This document shows, one piece after another, positions 18,546 to 27,408 of a stretch of 64,000 nucleotides of DNA (the stretch's first letter is position 1; each line of letters opens with the position of its first letter). The position numbers and the translations under genes are program-made. Source of the stretch: Lachnospiraceae bacterium A2 (GTDB lineage Bacteria; Bacillota; Clostridia; Lachnospirales; Lachnospiraceae); contig KE159639.1 of the NCBI GenBank assembly GCA_000403315.2, forward strand, positions 328,712 through 392,711, in the 5' to 3' direction. The notes beneath the pieces are model-generated. The model was not told the DNA's origin and ran no database searches. It saw only the letters and a program-made list of their open reading frames with translations.

Positions 18546-19481
18546 TTAAGCGTCATAATCCTCTATGATTGGCGGTATCTGTGACAGCAAATTGTCCACA
18601 TCCTCAAACATTGTGCTCTTAGTGGTTCCCAGCTTGCTGGCTGATTCAATATAACGCAGGACCTCCTCATGCTTTACCTTGGTCCGCTCAAAAAATTCCT
18701 GCAGCGTCGTAAGCCCCTGGTCGGACTCGCCGATAGCCCTTGCTATCTCATCCTGTACCTCGGTAGCCCCTTCTGCTGCTTCTGTAATCTTGTCAAACAT
18801 CGCATATGTATCGTCCACCTTGTCCAGGCTTTCCTCCAGCGCCTGCTGGGACGTAGTAATGCTGGCATTGAGCTGCTCCGTGCCCTGCTCCACGTCGCTG
18901 ATGCTGGTATTTACCTCCGCTACCAGCTTCTTAATCTCCTCTGCCAGGGCCTTCACTTCCACAGCCACCACTGCAAAGCCCTTCCCCTGCTCCCCAGCCC
19001 TTGCCGACTCAATGGTGGCGTTCAGCGCAAGGATGTTGGTCTGGTCAGCAATGGTAATGATTTTGCTGGTGCATTTCTTAATCTTTTTCACAGCTTCCAG
19101 AAAATCCCCAAAGGTATGCTCAATTTGGTCAAAATGCGACTCCACCTGCCTGGAGCTGTTTTTCAGGGCTTCCACGCCTTTCTGGGCCTTGCCTACCGAC
19201 TGGGCAATCTCGCCTTTTACCCCTTCAAACTGGCTTGACGCCTGGTTGATATTGGAAAAGGACTGCCCGAAATTCTGCAGCTGCACATAGAAATTCTCCG
19301 CTTCCCGCAGCACCTCGTGGAAGGAGCTGTTGACAAGCCCCAGTTCCTGCAGGGAGTCCACTTCCTTCTGCATTAGTTCCTGTTCATATTCCTTTAAGCT
19401 CTGCGCCACATACACCACTGGGTAAAGGCTGCTTTTTCGTTCCCTTTTCAGTTCTTTTTTTGCTTCTTTCCAGTATCCCAT
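18546..19481 (-). CDS. soluble methyl-accepting signalling protein
   Basis: A 311-residue protein with no membrane segment, made almost entirely of helices. The receptor signalling tip is clear ([20 protein letters not shown], then [18 protein letters not shown]). The N-terminal 60 residues contain a charged KKELKRERK stretch. There is no ligand domain of its own. It starts 12 bases after the FIST gene stop, so the FIST protein is the likely sensory partner, a pairing known from other bacteria. It would feed the CheA encoded downstream. Confidence 0.88.
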   Translation of the reverse strand: MGYWKEAKKELKRERKSSLYPVVYVAQSLKEYEQELMQKEVDSLQELGLVNSSFHEVLREAENFYVQLQNFGQSFSNINQASSQFEGVKGEIAQSVGKAQKGVEALKNSSRQVESHFDQIEHTFGDFLEAVKKIKKCTSKIITIADQTNILALNATIESARAGEQGKGFAVVAVEVKALAEEIKKLVAEVNTSISDVEQGTEQLNASITTSQQALEESLDKVDDTYAMFDKITEAAEGATEVQDEIARAIGESDQGLTTLQEFFERTKVKHEEVLRYIESASKLGTTKSTMFEDVDNLLSQIPPIIEDYDA

Positions 19482-19493
19482 TTCTGTCCCCCT

Positions 19494-20564
19494 TTACTCA
19501 AACACCACGCAGGTCATGGATTGGTTCACAAACCGGTTGTTGTAATGTTCCCCATACCCTACAAGGCCTGCATGGTTCCCAAGGGTTCCCATTTCCTGTA
19601 AATATTCCTGCATATAATGGTTTTCTGTAAACAGCAGGTAGCGGAACAGGCAGTTCACTGAAAACACGGCGGAAATCTTAGGAAAGTCATGGCGTATCTG
19701 CTGTATGGTATCCTTTACGGTTTTCCGATAGTCCCCCAGCTCCAGCAGGACCAGCACGTCGGAATCGTTCACCTGACGGAAACAGGTCAGGGCGTTGCCG
19801 TCCACTTCCTTAATGGAAACAATGCACACATCGTCCCCGCTGAGCCGCCCAAAGGGGTTGCGGAAGGTCTGGGTGGTAATCTGCTGCTCCGTAACCCCCA
19901 GGATATTCTGGTATACCTGCTTGGCCGGCTGCCCGTTCAGTTCCCCAATCATATACTTTGCCTTGTCTGTCCTGGAAGCGATAAAGCGGTGCTGCGCCAT
20001 CTCGTGATAAATATTTTCCTTATAGGCCTTCACCCTGCCGCCCCGGTTCTTCACCAGCACATAAGCCACTGCATCCTCATAGACCTTCCCATTGGCAGAT
20101 ACTTTCCCGGCATCCCCGGTCCCGCCTGCCAGTGAAATATTCCTGTGCTTCAATACGCTGTACATGGTAGTAAGCACGCAGGCATCGTTCCCAGCGCAGA
20201 AATCAATGCACACCGTATCGTTTCCGGCAGCCCCCACCTTTTCTACATCCCGTTCCAGGCGTTTAATATATTTTACCGGCATGACGGAAACTTTCTCCAG
20301 CACATTTGCCGCGGCAGTTACCCCGTCGTAGTATGCCACGACCCCTACGCCTTTTTCCACCATCCTGGTGTCATAACTCATGCCAATGCAGCCTATGCTG
20401 GGTATCCCCGGGTACAGCCTTTCCAGCTCCTCCACATGGGACTCAAACTGGCTGCCATTGGACATCAGCAGAATCACCTGCGGGTTTTTCAGCCCCTGGA
20501 CTGCTTTCTTCAAATCGCCGCTCTGGCTCATACCAAAAAAATGTTTCACACTATTGTCCCTCAC
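19494..20564 (-). CDS. FIST-domain sensory protein
   Basis: The 356-residue product matches the FIST N and FIST C pattern: a CIGMSYDTRMVEKGVGVV-like N-terminal half, the glycine motif SLAGGTGDAG in the middle, and a C-terminal half with NPFGRLSGDDVCIVS and a conserved EENHY-like region ending CVVFE. FIST domains are cytoplasmic and thought to sense small molecules, possibly amino acids. It is co-transcribed with the soluble MCP. A leader of about 140 bases precedes it, with a strong hairpin (GGCACGGC and GGTGCC arms) that I cannot assign to a known class. Confidence 0.85.
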   Translation of the reverse strand: MRDNSVKHFFGMSQSGDLKKAVQGLKNPQVILLMSNGSQFESHVEELERLYPGIPSIGCIGMSYDTRMVEKGVGVVAYYDGVTAAANVLEKVSVMPVKYIKRLERDVEKVGAAGNDTVCIDFCAGNDACVLTTMYSVLKHRNISLAGGTGDAGKVSANGKVYEDAVAYVLVKNRGGRVKAYKENIYHEMAQHRFIASRTDKAKYMIGELNGQPAKQVYQNILGVTEQQITTQTFRNPFGRLSGDDVCIVSIKEVDGNALTCFRQVNDSDVLVLLELGDYRKTVKDTIQQIRHDFPKISAVFSVNCLFRYLLFTENHYMQEYLQEMGTLGNHAGLVGYGEHYNNRFVNQSMTCVVFE

Positions 20565-20709
20565 TTCCTTCTATGGTTCTCCTGTAGTAACATCCGTTTC
20601 CAGGCACCACGGCCCCATGCCGTGCCTGCCCAGCTTTTGGCGCTCCCTGCCAAACCCCTGCGGGCGCACTTTCTTATATCTTACCGTATCTAGGCTGGGA
20701 GGTCAATTA

Positions 20710-22050
20710 TTATTTCAGTATTTCCAGCGCCTTCAGAACCTGGTTGTCATGCATGGGGTCATATTCCTCCCCCTGCTCCCCCTGATATTCATATTCCAGC
20801 TCAATGTCAGGGCTGATGCCCACATCATGGATGTAGTTCCCATTTGGGGTAAAATATTTCGCCATTGTGACTTTTACTGCGCTCCCGTCGTCCATAGGGA
20901 CAATGGTCTGCACAATCCCTTTCCCAAAGGAGGTGGTCCCAACCAGCGTCCCATACTTGTAGTCCTTAATTGCCCCTGCGAATATTTCGGATGCGCTGGC
21001 GCTGTTGCCATTAATCAGCACTGCCATGGGGATCTCCATGCAAGTTTTATCAGACTTAAAATCTGTGCGGTTGCCATACTTATCTTCCGTATAGACTAAA
21101 ACCCCTTCCGGAAGGAACAAATCCAGCATTTTGCACACTGACTGGAGCACCCCGCCTGGATTATCCCGCAAATCTACAATCACAGACTTCATGCCCTGCC
21201 CCTGCAGCTCCTGAAGGGCGGCTTCAAACTGCTCCGGCGTAGATTCTGAAAATTCAGAAACCTGCACAAACCCTACATTCCCCTGGAGCATCTGGTGCTG
21301 GACTGTTGGGACTTCAATCTGGCGGCGCACCACATCCAGTTCCACATGGTTTTCTTCCCCTTCCCGCAGCAGTTCCAAATGCACGGTGGTCCCTTCTTCC
21401 CCTTTGATATGGGTCACAAGCTCAGACAGCTCCATGCTGTCCCCTGCAATCTCCCCTACCTTTACAATCATGTCCCCGTCTTTCACCCCTGCTTCTTCCG
21501 CAGGTGTGCCGGGATAGACATGGAGGATTGTCACAACCTTTGTATTGATATTCTGGGTCAGGACTGCGCCGATGCCGTAATAGACCCCGGAAGTGCTCTC
21601 TGTCAGGGATTTATAATCCTCTGCCGTATAGTAGGCAGAATATGGATCCCCCAGCCCTTCCACCATCCCGGCGTACATGCCTTCCACCAAGGCATTTTCG
21701 TCAATTTCGTCATAATAATACTGGTCGATCAGGCCTGCAATCTCCCCCACCTTTTTCTCTACGTTGCTTCTGGAAACTGCGTCCTGCGTCGTTTCCTCCT
21801 GCACTGCGGGCTCGCTGCCCCCTGTGCGCCCTGCCCTGGCGCCCAGCCACAGGCCTCCCAACACTGCCGTAACCACAAACAGCGTCACAAGGCTGCCAAC
21901 CGCGGCTCCTTTGCCAAACCCGGATTTCTGTTTTTCCTGCATGTTCTGTCCCTGCGGCCAAGAATCAGGCCATTCCTGTTGCGGATGCCCTGATTCCTGG
22001 TAATTGCGCGGTCCCTTCCCCTGTGGTCCAAAGTTTTCTTGGTTGCCCAT
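20710..22050 (-). CDS. C-terminal processing peptidase (S41, CtpA type)
   Basis: A 446-residue membrane-anchored serine protease: a 45-residue Gln/Gly/Pro-rich cytoplasmic start, one transmembrane helix at about 49-71, a PDZ domain at about 152-235, and the S41 catalytic domain. The Ser-Lys dyad is visible as Ser352 in NSASASE and Lys377 in FGKG, 25 residues apart as in the family. It trims or degrades envelope proteins. It lies downstream of ftsE-ftsX, a gene order common in Firmicutes (ftsEX-ctp). Confidence 0.93.
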   Translation of the reverse strand: MGNQENFGPQGKGPRNYQESGHPQQEWPDSWPQGQNMQEKQKSGFGKGAAVGSLVTLFVVTAVLGGLWLGARAGRTGGSEPAVQEETTQDAVSRSNVEKKVGEIAGLIDQYYYDEIDENALVEGMYAGMVEGLGDPYSAYYTAEDYKSLTESTSGVYYGIGAVLTQNINTKVVTILHVYPGTPAEEAGVKDGDMIVKVGEIAGDSMELSELVTHIKGEEGTTVHLELLREGEENHVELDVVRRQIEVPTVQHQMLQGNVGFVQVSEFSESTPEQFEAALQELQGQGMKSVIVDLRDNPGGVLQSVCKMLDLFLPEGVLVYTEDKYGNRTDFKSDKTCMEIPMAVLINGNSASASEIFAGAIKDYKYGTLVGTTSFGKGIVQTIVPMDDGSAVKVTMAKYFTPNGNYIHDVGISPDIELEYEYQGEQGEEYDPMHDNQVLKALEILK

Positions 22051-22065
22051 ATGATTCCTCTTTTC

Positions 22066-22224
22066 CTAGGGCGCGGCTGCTCGGCCCGTTGCTCGCGGGA
22101 ATAAATTTCAGGCACGCCCTAAATATAATATTTCCCTTCATCTTACCACAAAAATTGGTCTATATTGTGAATTTATCCCGTGTGTGCCATGCCTTCCTGA
22201 AAAATTTTCCCAGGCATGCCCTAA
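22066..22224. repeat. CTAGGGCGTG-family element(s) between ftsX and ctpA
   Basis: CTAGGGCGCG at 22066 pairs with CACGCCCTA ending at 22121. A second end, GGCATGCCCTA, reaches into the ftsX stop codon at 22221-22223. The termini resemble those at 34292-34382, 35782-35824 and 62226-62391, so this may be one composite or two nested copies. Confidence 0.55.
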
Positions 22225-23129
22225 ACTTTCAGGTGCTTGCGTATCGTCACCCGGCTCCCAAGGAACCCAATGCCGACCCCAAGGACCAGCCCCACCGGGA
22301 CCAGGGTGGAAAACACCTTGTCCACCGGCAAAAATTCCATCATGCTGTTCAGCCATAGGAACTTCTCCCCTACATAGACAATAATCTTGCGGTACATCTG
22401 GTAAAGCACCAAAAGCGGGATCCCGGAACCGATAATCCCAATCAGGACCCCTTCTACAATAAAAGGCGCCCGCACAAAATAATCCGTAGCCCCAATCAGC
22501 TTCATAATGGCAATCTCCTCCCGGCGGACGGCAATTCCGATGGTAACGGTATTGCTGATCAGGAACACCGCCACGCACAGAAGGATCAGGATAATCCCGG
22601 CCGACACATACCCAATCAGGCGGTTGAAGTCTGTCAGGGTATTCGCCGCCAGGTCTGAGCTTTTCACTTCTTTCACCCCGTCCAGGGACTGGATAAACGT
22701 CACCAGGGACTGCTGCATGGAAATATCGTTCATATAGACTTCATAGTGGGCGGAATTTGCAAGGGGGTTATCCTCGGCAAACCCTTCCGCCATATCCTCT
22801 ACGCCTTTGAAATAGATTTTCTGGAATTTGTCCCATGCCTCCTCGGCAGAAACAAACTTCCGTTCTGACACTTCCACCCGTTTCCCAATCTGCTCCCCAA
22901 TGGCGTCCATCTGCTCCTGGGTAGCCCCCTCTACGAAAAATACGGTAACGGCAACCCCGGACTCCACTTCCCGGACAATGCTCTGGAAATTCACCACCAC
23001 GGAATAGAAAATCCCGAACAGGAAAATACAGGCGGACATCGTTGCAATAGAAGCCAGGGAAAACATTTTATTTTTCCAGATATTCTTTGCCCCCTGTATA
23101 AATGTGTAGAAAAATGTGCTAATCCTCAT
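22221..23129 (-). CDS. ftsX: cell division ABC transporter permease
   Basis: FtsX is the membrane partner of FtsE and controls peptidoglycan hydrolases at the septum or sidewall. The 302-residue protein has one N-terminal transmembrane helix, an extracellular domain (about 50-170) and three C-terminal helices ending GSRVTIRKHLKV. The start at 23129 (MRISTFF) overlaps the ftsE stop by 11 bases. The TAG stop falls in the end of a repeat element (TAGGGCATGCC), so the last codons may have been reshaped by that insertion. Confidence 0.95.
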   Translation of the reverse strand: MRISTFFYTFIQGAKNIWKNKMFSLASIATMSACIFLFGIFYSVVVNFQSIVREVESGVAVTVFFVEGATQEQMDAIGEQIGKRVEVSERKFVSAEEAWDKFQKIYFKGVEDMAEGFAEDNPLANSAHYEVYMNDISMQQSLVTFIQSLDGVKEVKSSDLAANTLTDFNRLIGYVSAGIILILLCVAVFLISNTVTIGIAVRREEIAIMKLIGATDYFVRAPFIVEGVLIGIIGSGIPLLVLYQMYRKIIVYVGEKFLWLNSMMEFLPVDKVFSTLVPVGLVLGVGIGFLGSRVTIRKHLKV

Positions 23130-23802
23130 AACTGTCACCTGCCCGTTCATCATCAATGACAACGCCTTTGCGCATGGTAATGACGCGCTTCCTCATTGCC
23201 CTTACAATCTCCTGGTTATGGGTCACTACAAGGACTGTGGTGCCCCTCTGGTTGATTTCCTCCAGCAGCTTCATAATCTCCCATGCATTGTGGGCGTCAA
23301 GATTCCCGGTAGGCTCGTCGGCCAGCAGGATTTTGGGCTCGTTCACCAATGCCCGGGCAATGGCTACCCGTTGCTGCTCCCCGCCGGAAATTTCCTTGGG
23401 GTAGGACTTATATTTCGCCGCAAGGCCCACCATGGAAAGGACTGCCGGGACCTTCCGGCGCATGGTCTTTACCGGCGTCCCCACGGCCCTTTGGGCAAAA
23501 GCCACATTTTCATACACGTTCCGGTCCTTTAACAGACGGAAATCCTGGAACACCACGCCAATATTCCGCCGGAACCTTGGGATATCCCTGTGCCGGATGT
23601 TCCCCAGCTTCTGGTTGCTGATGGTAATGCTCCCTTTGGTGGGCTCCAGCTCCTTTAACAAAAGCTTAATCAGGGTAGATTTCCCGGAGCCGCTGTCCCC
23701 TACCACAAATACGAATTCCCCAGGTTCAATATACAGGCTTACATCGTTCAAAGCCGGGATCCCGGCAGAGTAAGCCTTGCTGACATTTTCCAGTTTTATC
23801 AT
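23119..23802 (-). CDS. ftsE: cell division ATP-binding protein
   Basis: A 227-residue ABC ATPase with Walker A GDSGSGKST, a Q-loop (VFQDF), signature SGGEQQR, Walker B ILLADEPT and H-loop VTHN. The overlap with ftsX and overall size are typical of FtsE. It energizes the FtsEX complex that activates cell-wall hydrolases. Confidence 0.97.
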   Translation of the reverse strand: MIKLENVSKAYSAGIPALNDVSLYIEPGEFVFVVGDSGSGKSTLIKLLLKELEPTKGSITISNQKLGNIRHRDIPRFRRNIGVVFQDFRLLKDRNVYENVAFAQRAVGTPVKTMRRKVPAVLSMVGLAAKYKSYPKEISGGEQQRVAIARALVNEPKILLADEPTGNLDAHNAWEIMKLLEEINQRGTTVLVVTHNQEIVRAMRKRVITMRKGVVIDDERAGDSYED

Positions 23803-23823
23803 AGATACCTCCGCAAAAAACGC

Positions 23824-24912
23824 CTAATAATCCAACGATTCCATATATTTCATGTATTTTACCACCATCAGGGCAATCTTGAAGGTGATGGCGTCCTCAA
23901 ACACCCGCAAATCCAGCCCCGTGCTCTTTTGCAGTTTGTCCAGCCGGTACACAAGGGTATTCCGGTGGATGTATAGCTGCCTGGAAGTTTCCGAAACATT
24001 CAGGCTGTTCTCAAAAAATTTATTGATAGTCGTCAACGTTTCCTCGTCAAATTCGTCCGGGGATTTCCCGTCAAAAATTTCCTTAATGAACATTTTGCAC
24101 AAAGGGATGGGGAGCTGGTAAATCAACCGCCCAATGCCCAGCGTGGAATAGGCGATCACCTGGCGTTCCTCAAAGAAAATTTTCCCAACGTCAAGGGCCA
24201 TCCGGGCCTCCTTGTAGGAACGGGAAACTTCCTTGATTTCATTGACTACCGTGCCGTAGGCAATATGGATTTCCAAATCGTCGTTGCTGCGGAACAGGCC
24301 CAGGATAACTTCCGCCGTCTTATTCAGCTCCTCATGGCCCTCATTGTCCATGACTTCTTTTACCACAATAATATTCTTCTCGTCCACCGCCGTAATGAAA
24401 TCCCGGGGCTTGCCCCCAAGGAGCGCCCGCACCCGTTCCAGCTCATTCCCGTCTTTTTCCCGGTTGGTTTCCACAATGAAAACCACCCGCCTTGCTTCCG
24501 TGTCAATATGGAGCTTCTTGGCCCGGTTATAAATGTCCACTAACAGCAGGTTGTCCAACAACAGGTTTTTCACAAAATTGTCCTTGTCAAACCGCTCTTT
24601 ATAGGCTACCAGCAGGTTCTGTATCTGGAAGCTGGCAATCTTCCCTATCATATAGACGTCCTCGCTGTCGCCTTTTGCAAGTAAAATATATTCCAACTGG
24701 TGCTCGTCAAAAACCTTGAAAAACTGGCACCCCAAAAACACCTGGCTATCCGCAGGAGATTCTACAAATGCCAATGCTGCTGTCACATAGCTGTCCGTAT
24801 CCTGAAACGTCGCCGCTAACACCTTGCCTTCCGTATCAATAATACATAAATCAATTCTGGTAATCCCTTTTAATCCATCAATTGTACTTTGAAGTATCTG
24901 ATTCGAAATCAT
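23824..24912 (-). CDS. CdaR/PucR-family transcriptional regulator
   Basis: The 362-residue protein has a diacid-recognition-like N-terminal half (IDTEGKVLAAT), a central GGDEF-like PucR region, and a C-terminal HTH_30 helix-turn-helix recognisable from LYIHRNTLVYRLDKLQKSTG. The start at 24912 (MISNQILQ) has AAGGAG eight bases upstream. An upstream in-frame extension lacks one. Members respond to sugar diacids, purines or amino acids. It ends 21 bases before ftsE, but no catabolic target adjoins it. Confidence 0.8.
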   Translation of the reverse strand: MISNQILQSTIDGLKGITRIDLCIIDTEGKVLAATFQDTDSYVTAALAFVESPADSQVFLGCQFFKVFDEHQLEYILLAKGDSEDVYMIGKIASFQIQNLLVAYKERFDKDNFVKNLLLDNLLLVDIYNRAKKLHIDTEARRVVFIVETNREKDGNELERVRALLGGKPRDFITAVDEKNIIVVKEVMDNEGHEELNKTAEVILGLFRSNDDLEIHIAYGTVVNEIKEVSRSYKEARMALDVGKIFFEERQVIAYSTLGIGRLIYQLPIPLCKMFIKEIFDGKSPDEFDEETLTTINKFFENSLNVSETSRQLYIHRNTLVYRLDKLQKSTGLDLRVFEDAITFKIALMVVKYMKYMESLDY

Positions 24913-25100
24913 TTGCTTCACTCCTTTTCCATTCAATCTGCATGCTGTCCTCTTTTTGGCAGGCCTGTTCCCTGCCTTTTGTGCATAATTTCCGCTACTT
25001 TTTACCACTTGGGGATTTGCTTTCAGTCAACTTTCACAATTATATCCCAGATATTTTAGGAAAACAAAACAACTCCATATGTATTTTAATGCAATATCAC

Positions 25101-25143
25101 AAAAAAAGAAAGAGGAAATCCATATTTTTTTATGCATTTCCTC
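25101..25143 (-). terminator. terminator after the YitT-family gene
   Basis: On the minus strand GAGGAAAT and ATTTCCTC pair and are followed by TTTC and seven T. It lies about 100 bases after the YitT stop. Confidence 0.7.
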
Positions 25144-25243
25144 AGTTTTTTTCCAAAACTTTCCTTTTGTGGCATAGCCATAGTATACAAAAATGCCCCA
25201 AAGGGTGAAGCGGACAGCCTGCTCGCTGAAAGAAGGAGCCCTG

Positions 25244-26128
25244 TTAATTCTCTCCCAGGTGCTCAATAAAGCCTTCCCCATGCACTTCCCGCACATCGCC
25301 TACAATCACGAAAGCGTCCTTGTCAATCTTATGGACCAGCTCTTTCAGCAGGACAATCTGCTTCTTGGACACAACGCAGTAGAGCATGCATTTTTTCGCC
25401 CCAGAGTACATCCCCCGGGCTTCCAGCCCCGTAACGCCCCGGTCCAAGGTTTCCATAATTACTTTGGACACCTCCTCATACTGCTCTGTGATAATATATG
25501 CCGCCTTGGAGAATTTCATCCCTTCTAAAATGGCGTCCGTCACCTTTGACGCAATGAAAATCAGCACAATGGCATACATGGAAGGCCGCAGGCCAAACAC
25601 ATAGAGCCCTGCCAGCACCACCATCCCGTCCAGCACCTGCATAATCTGGGCTACGGAATAATGCTTTAGCCTGCACTGGATTAGGATGGCTACCATCTCA
25701 GTCCCCCCGGTGGTGGAGTCTGCCCAGAGAATCATCCCCATGGAAATGCCGGAAAGGACCCCGCCGAACACCGCCGCCAAGGTATAGTCCCCGCTGACAA
25801 AATCCATCTCCGGGATCACATACAGCCAAAGGGAAAGCAGCGCCGTTGCAATCGCCGTCCGGCCAATGAAACGTTTGCCCTTAACCTTCCATGTAATTAA
25901 AAATACCGGGATATTCAGCGCAAGGTTGGCAAACCAGAGGGGCACGCCCCCTTCATAAAAGATCTCTGTCAAATCCTTGAGCAGGATGGAAAGGCCGGTA
26001 AACCCTCCCGTCACTAAATTGATAGGGTCGCAGATGCATTTAATGGCAAATGCAAGCATCCCTGTCCCTGCAATTATCACGAAATATAAAAACACTGGTT
26101 TCCTTTTGTATGCAAAAAATTGATCCAT
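25244..26128 (-). CDS. YitT-family membrane protein
   Basis: A 294-residue protein with five or six membrane helices in the first 200 residues (DUF161 pattern, with INLVTGGFTGLSILL and DSTTGGTEMVA). A soluble DUF2179 domain follows in the last 90 residues (GLEARGMYSGAKKCMLYCVV). The biochemical role is not established. It is encoded 60 bases after the TagA-type gene on the same strand and may share its transcript. Confidence 0.88.
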   Translation of the reverse strand: MDQFFAYKRKPVFLYFVIIAGTGMLAFAIKCICDPINLVTGGFTGLSILLKDLTEIFYEGGVPLWFANLALNIPVFLITWKVKGKRFIGRTAIATALLSLWLYVIPEMDFVSGDYTLAAVFGGVLSGISMGMILWADSTTGGTEMVAILIQCRLKHYSVAQIMQVLDGMVVLAGLYVFGLRPSMYAIVLIFIASKVTDAILEGMKFSKAAYIITEQYEEVSKVIMETLDRGVTGLEARGMYSGAKKCMLYCVVSKKQIVLLKELVHKIDKDAFVIVGDVREVHGEGFIEHLGEN

Positions 26129-26188
26129 GTGGTTCCCTCATTTGCCTTTCTTACGATTTTTATGCTTCTTTAAAGCTATTTTGGGCAT

Positions 26189-26869
26189 TTACCCGTCCTT
26201 ATCGTGGTTGTAGCGCGCCAGCATACTGTGCATGACGCCCTTCTGGATTAATTTCTTTGCAAAGCCCGCCACTTCAGAAACGCCTTTTTTAGAAACATAA
26301 TTTTCCCCAAGGCCATACCAAATCTTTACATTCAGCTTTTCCTTATTGGCTTTCAGGAAATACTCCTGTTCCGGCGTGGACACCACGGAAATCAGCACGT
26401 CCGGCTCTGCAATGTTGATTTCATTGATGACTGTGTCATAATCCCCCAGGCAGTCCGCCAGCGCATAGCTGCCCACCACCTGTATCCTGCTGTAATTCTC
26501 ACGGAGGAACCCTTGCAGCGCATCCAGCTTTAAGCTGTCGTCCCCCAGCAGGTAGACCGTCCGGTTATTGCGGGACGCCTGCTTTAGGAACTCCCGCTGG
26601 AACAGGTTGTCCGCTGTTTCCTGCATCCGTTGGGGGGAAGCCGCCTCGGCCGCCTTCAGGATTTCCTTATCGCTGACTACCGTCAGGTCCAGGCCCTCAA
26701 TGCATTCCCTTAGCTGCCCGTCCTCCTGCGCCCGGACTAACGTGTCCATGGAAATTGTTTCTACTGTATTCATTATATCACTGCCAAGGAACCCTTCCAC
26801 CTGAAGCATTGCCTCCTGCACTGTGTAATTGTCCAAAGCCATTCCCAGTATTTCTAACTTTTTCATCAT
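26189..26869 (-). CDS. WecG/TagA/CpsF-family glycosyltransferase
   Basis: A 226-residue GT26-type enzyme. MDTLVRAQEDGQLRECI matches the family's N-x-x-x-L-x-x-A region, and YLLGDDSLKLDALQGFL and PDVLISVVSTPEQEYFL match the later conserved blocks. Relatives transfer N-acetylmannosamine to lipid-linked GlcNAc in teichoic acid or enterobacterial antigen synthesis. Several usually invariant residues differ (VSDKE in place of the PDG region), so the donor sugar is uncertain. No teichoic acid cluster adjoins it. Confidence 0.72.
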   Translation of the reverse strand: MMKKLEILGMALDNYTVQEAMLQVEGFLGSDIMNTVETISMDTLVRAQEDGQLRECIEGLDLTVVSDKEILKAAEAASPQRMQETADNLFQREFLKQASRNNRTVYLLGDDSLKLDALQGFLRENYSRIQVVGSYALADCLGDYDTVINEINIAEPDVLISVVSTPEQEYFLKANKEKLNVKIWYGLGENYVSKKGVSEVAGFAKKLIQKGVMHSMLARYNHDKDG

Positions 26870-27348
26870 CTAACACCTGTTCCTATGTTCCTGCCTAAAG
26901 TACTTTAGAAGTATACCAAATGAAGGAAACTTTTTCAACCTTCTTTTTGCTGATATTAATAAGAATTGACTGACATTTCAGCCATAAAAAAATATTTTTT
27001 TGTCTTTTAAAAAGTCAATACTTTTTCCTATTTTTTCTCAATTTTATTCACTTTATTACAACTTCACAAAACAAATGTTTCTTTTTTTACCTATGTAAAC
27101 CACGCAATCCACATGCATTTTGGTGGATAATGTGGATAACTCTGTGTATAACTCACTTTTTTGGATTTTTTGTCACTGTGCCATGTGGATAACTTCTGGA
27201 TAACTTTACCCCCTTTTGTCGATTTTGTGCATATTTTCCTGTCGAATTTTTGGGGAATCCCACAGCGGATTTTGTCGAAAAAATAATTTTTTAAAATATT
27301 GGAAATTGTATGACATTTTCAAAGGTGCGCCGGAAGGGCTTTCCTATA
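26870..27348. other. AT-rich intergenic region with a DnaA-box-like cluster
   Basis: No gene is visible. From 26930 to 27100 the sequence is strongly AT-rich. Between 27122 and 27203 five same-orientation matches to TGTGGATAA occur: perfect at 27131-27139 and 27184-27192, and one mismatch at 27122-27130, 27143-27151 and 27195-27203. This is the DnaA box consensus on the complementary reading. Confidence 0.6.
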
Positions 27349-27396
27349 AGATAAAAAAACAGGTATGCTGGAAATCCAACATACCTGTATCTTATC
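27349..27396 (-). terminator. strong terminator of the NlpC/P60 gene
   Basis: Minus-strand CAGGTATG and CATACCTG pair around a 12-base loop and are followed by seven T. It begins 13 bases after the stop codon. Confidence 0.9.
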
Positions 27397-27408
27397 TTCC
27401 TTATGTGT

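Noticed and set aside
20565..20709. Cyclic di-GMP (GEMM) riboswitch before the FIST gene
   Set aside because: The tetraloop/receptor pattern and conserved GEMM core could not be found, so only an unassigned structured leader is noted.
27122..27203. Chromosomal replication origin
   Set aside because: Neither dnaA, dnaN nor rpmH adjoins, and genes read in the same direction on both sides, so I report only a DnaA-box-like cluster.
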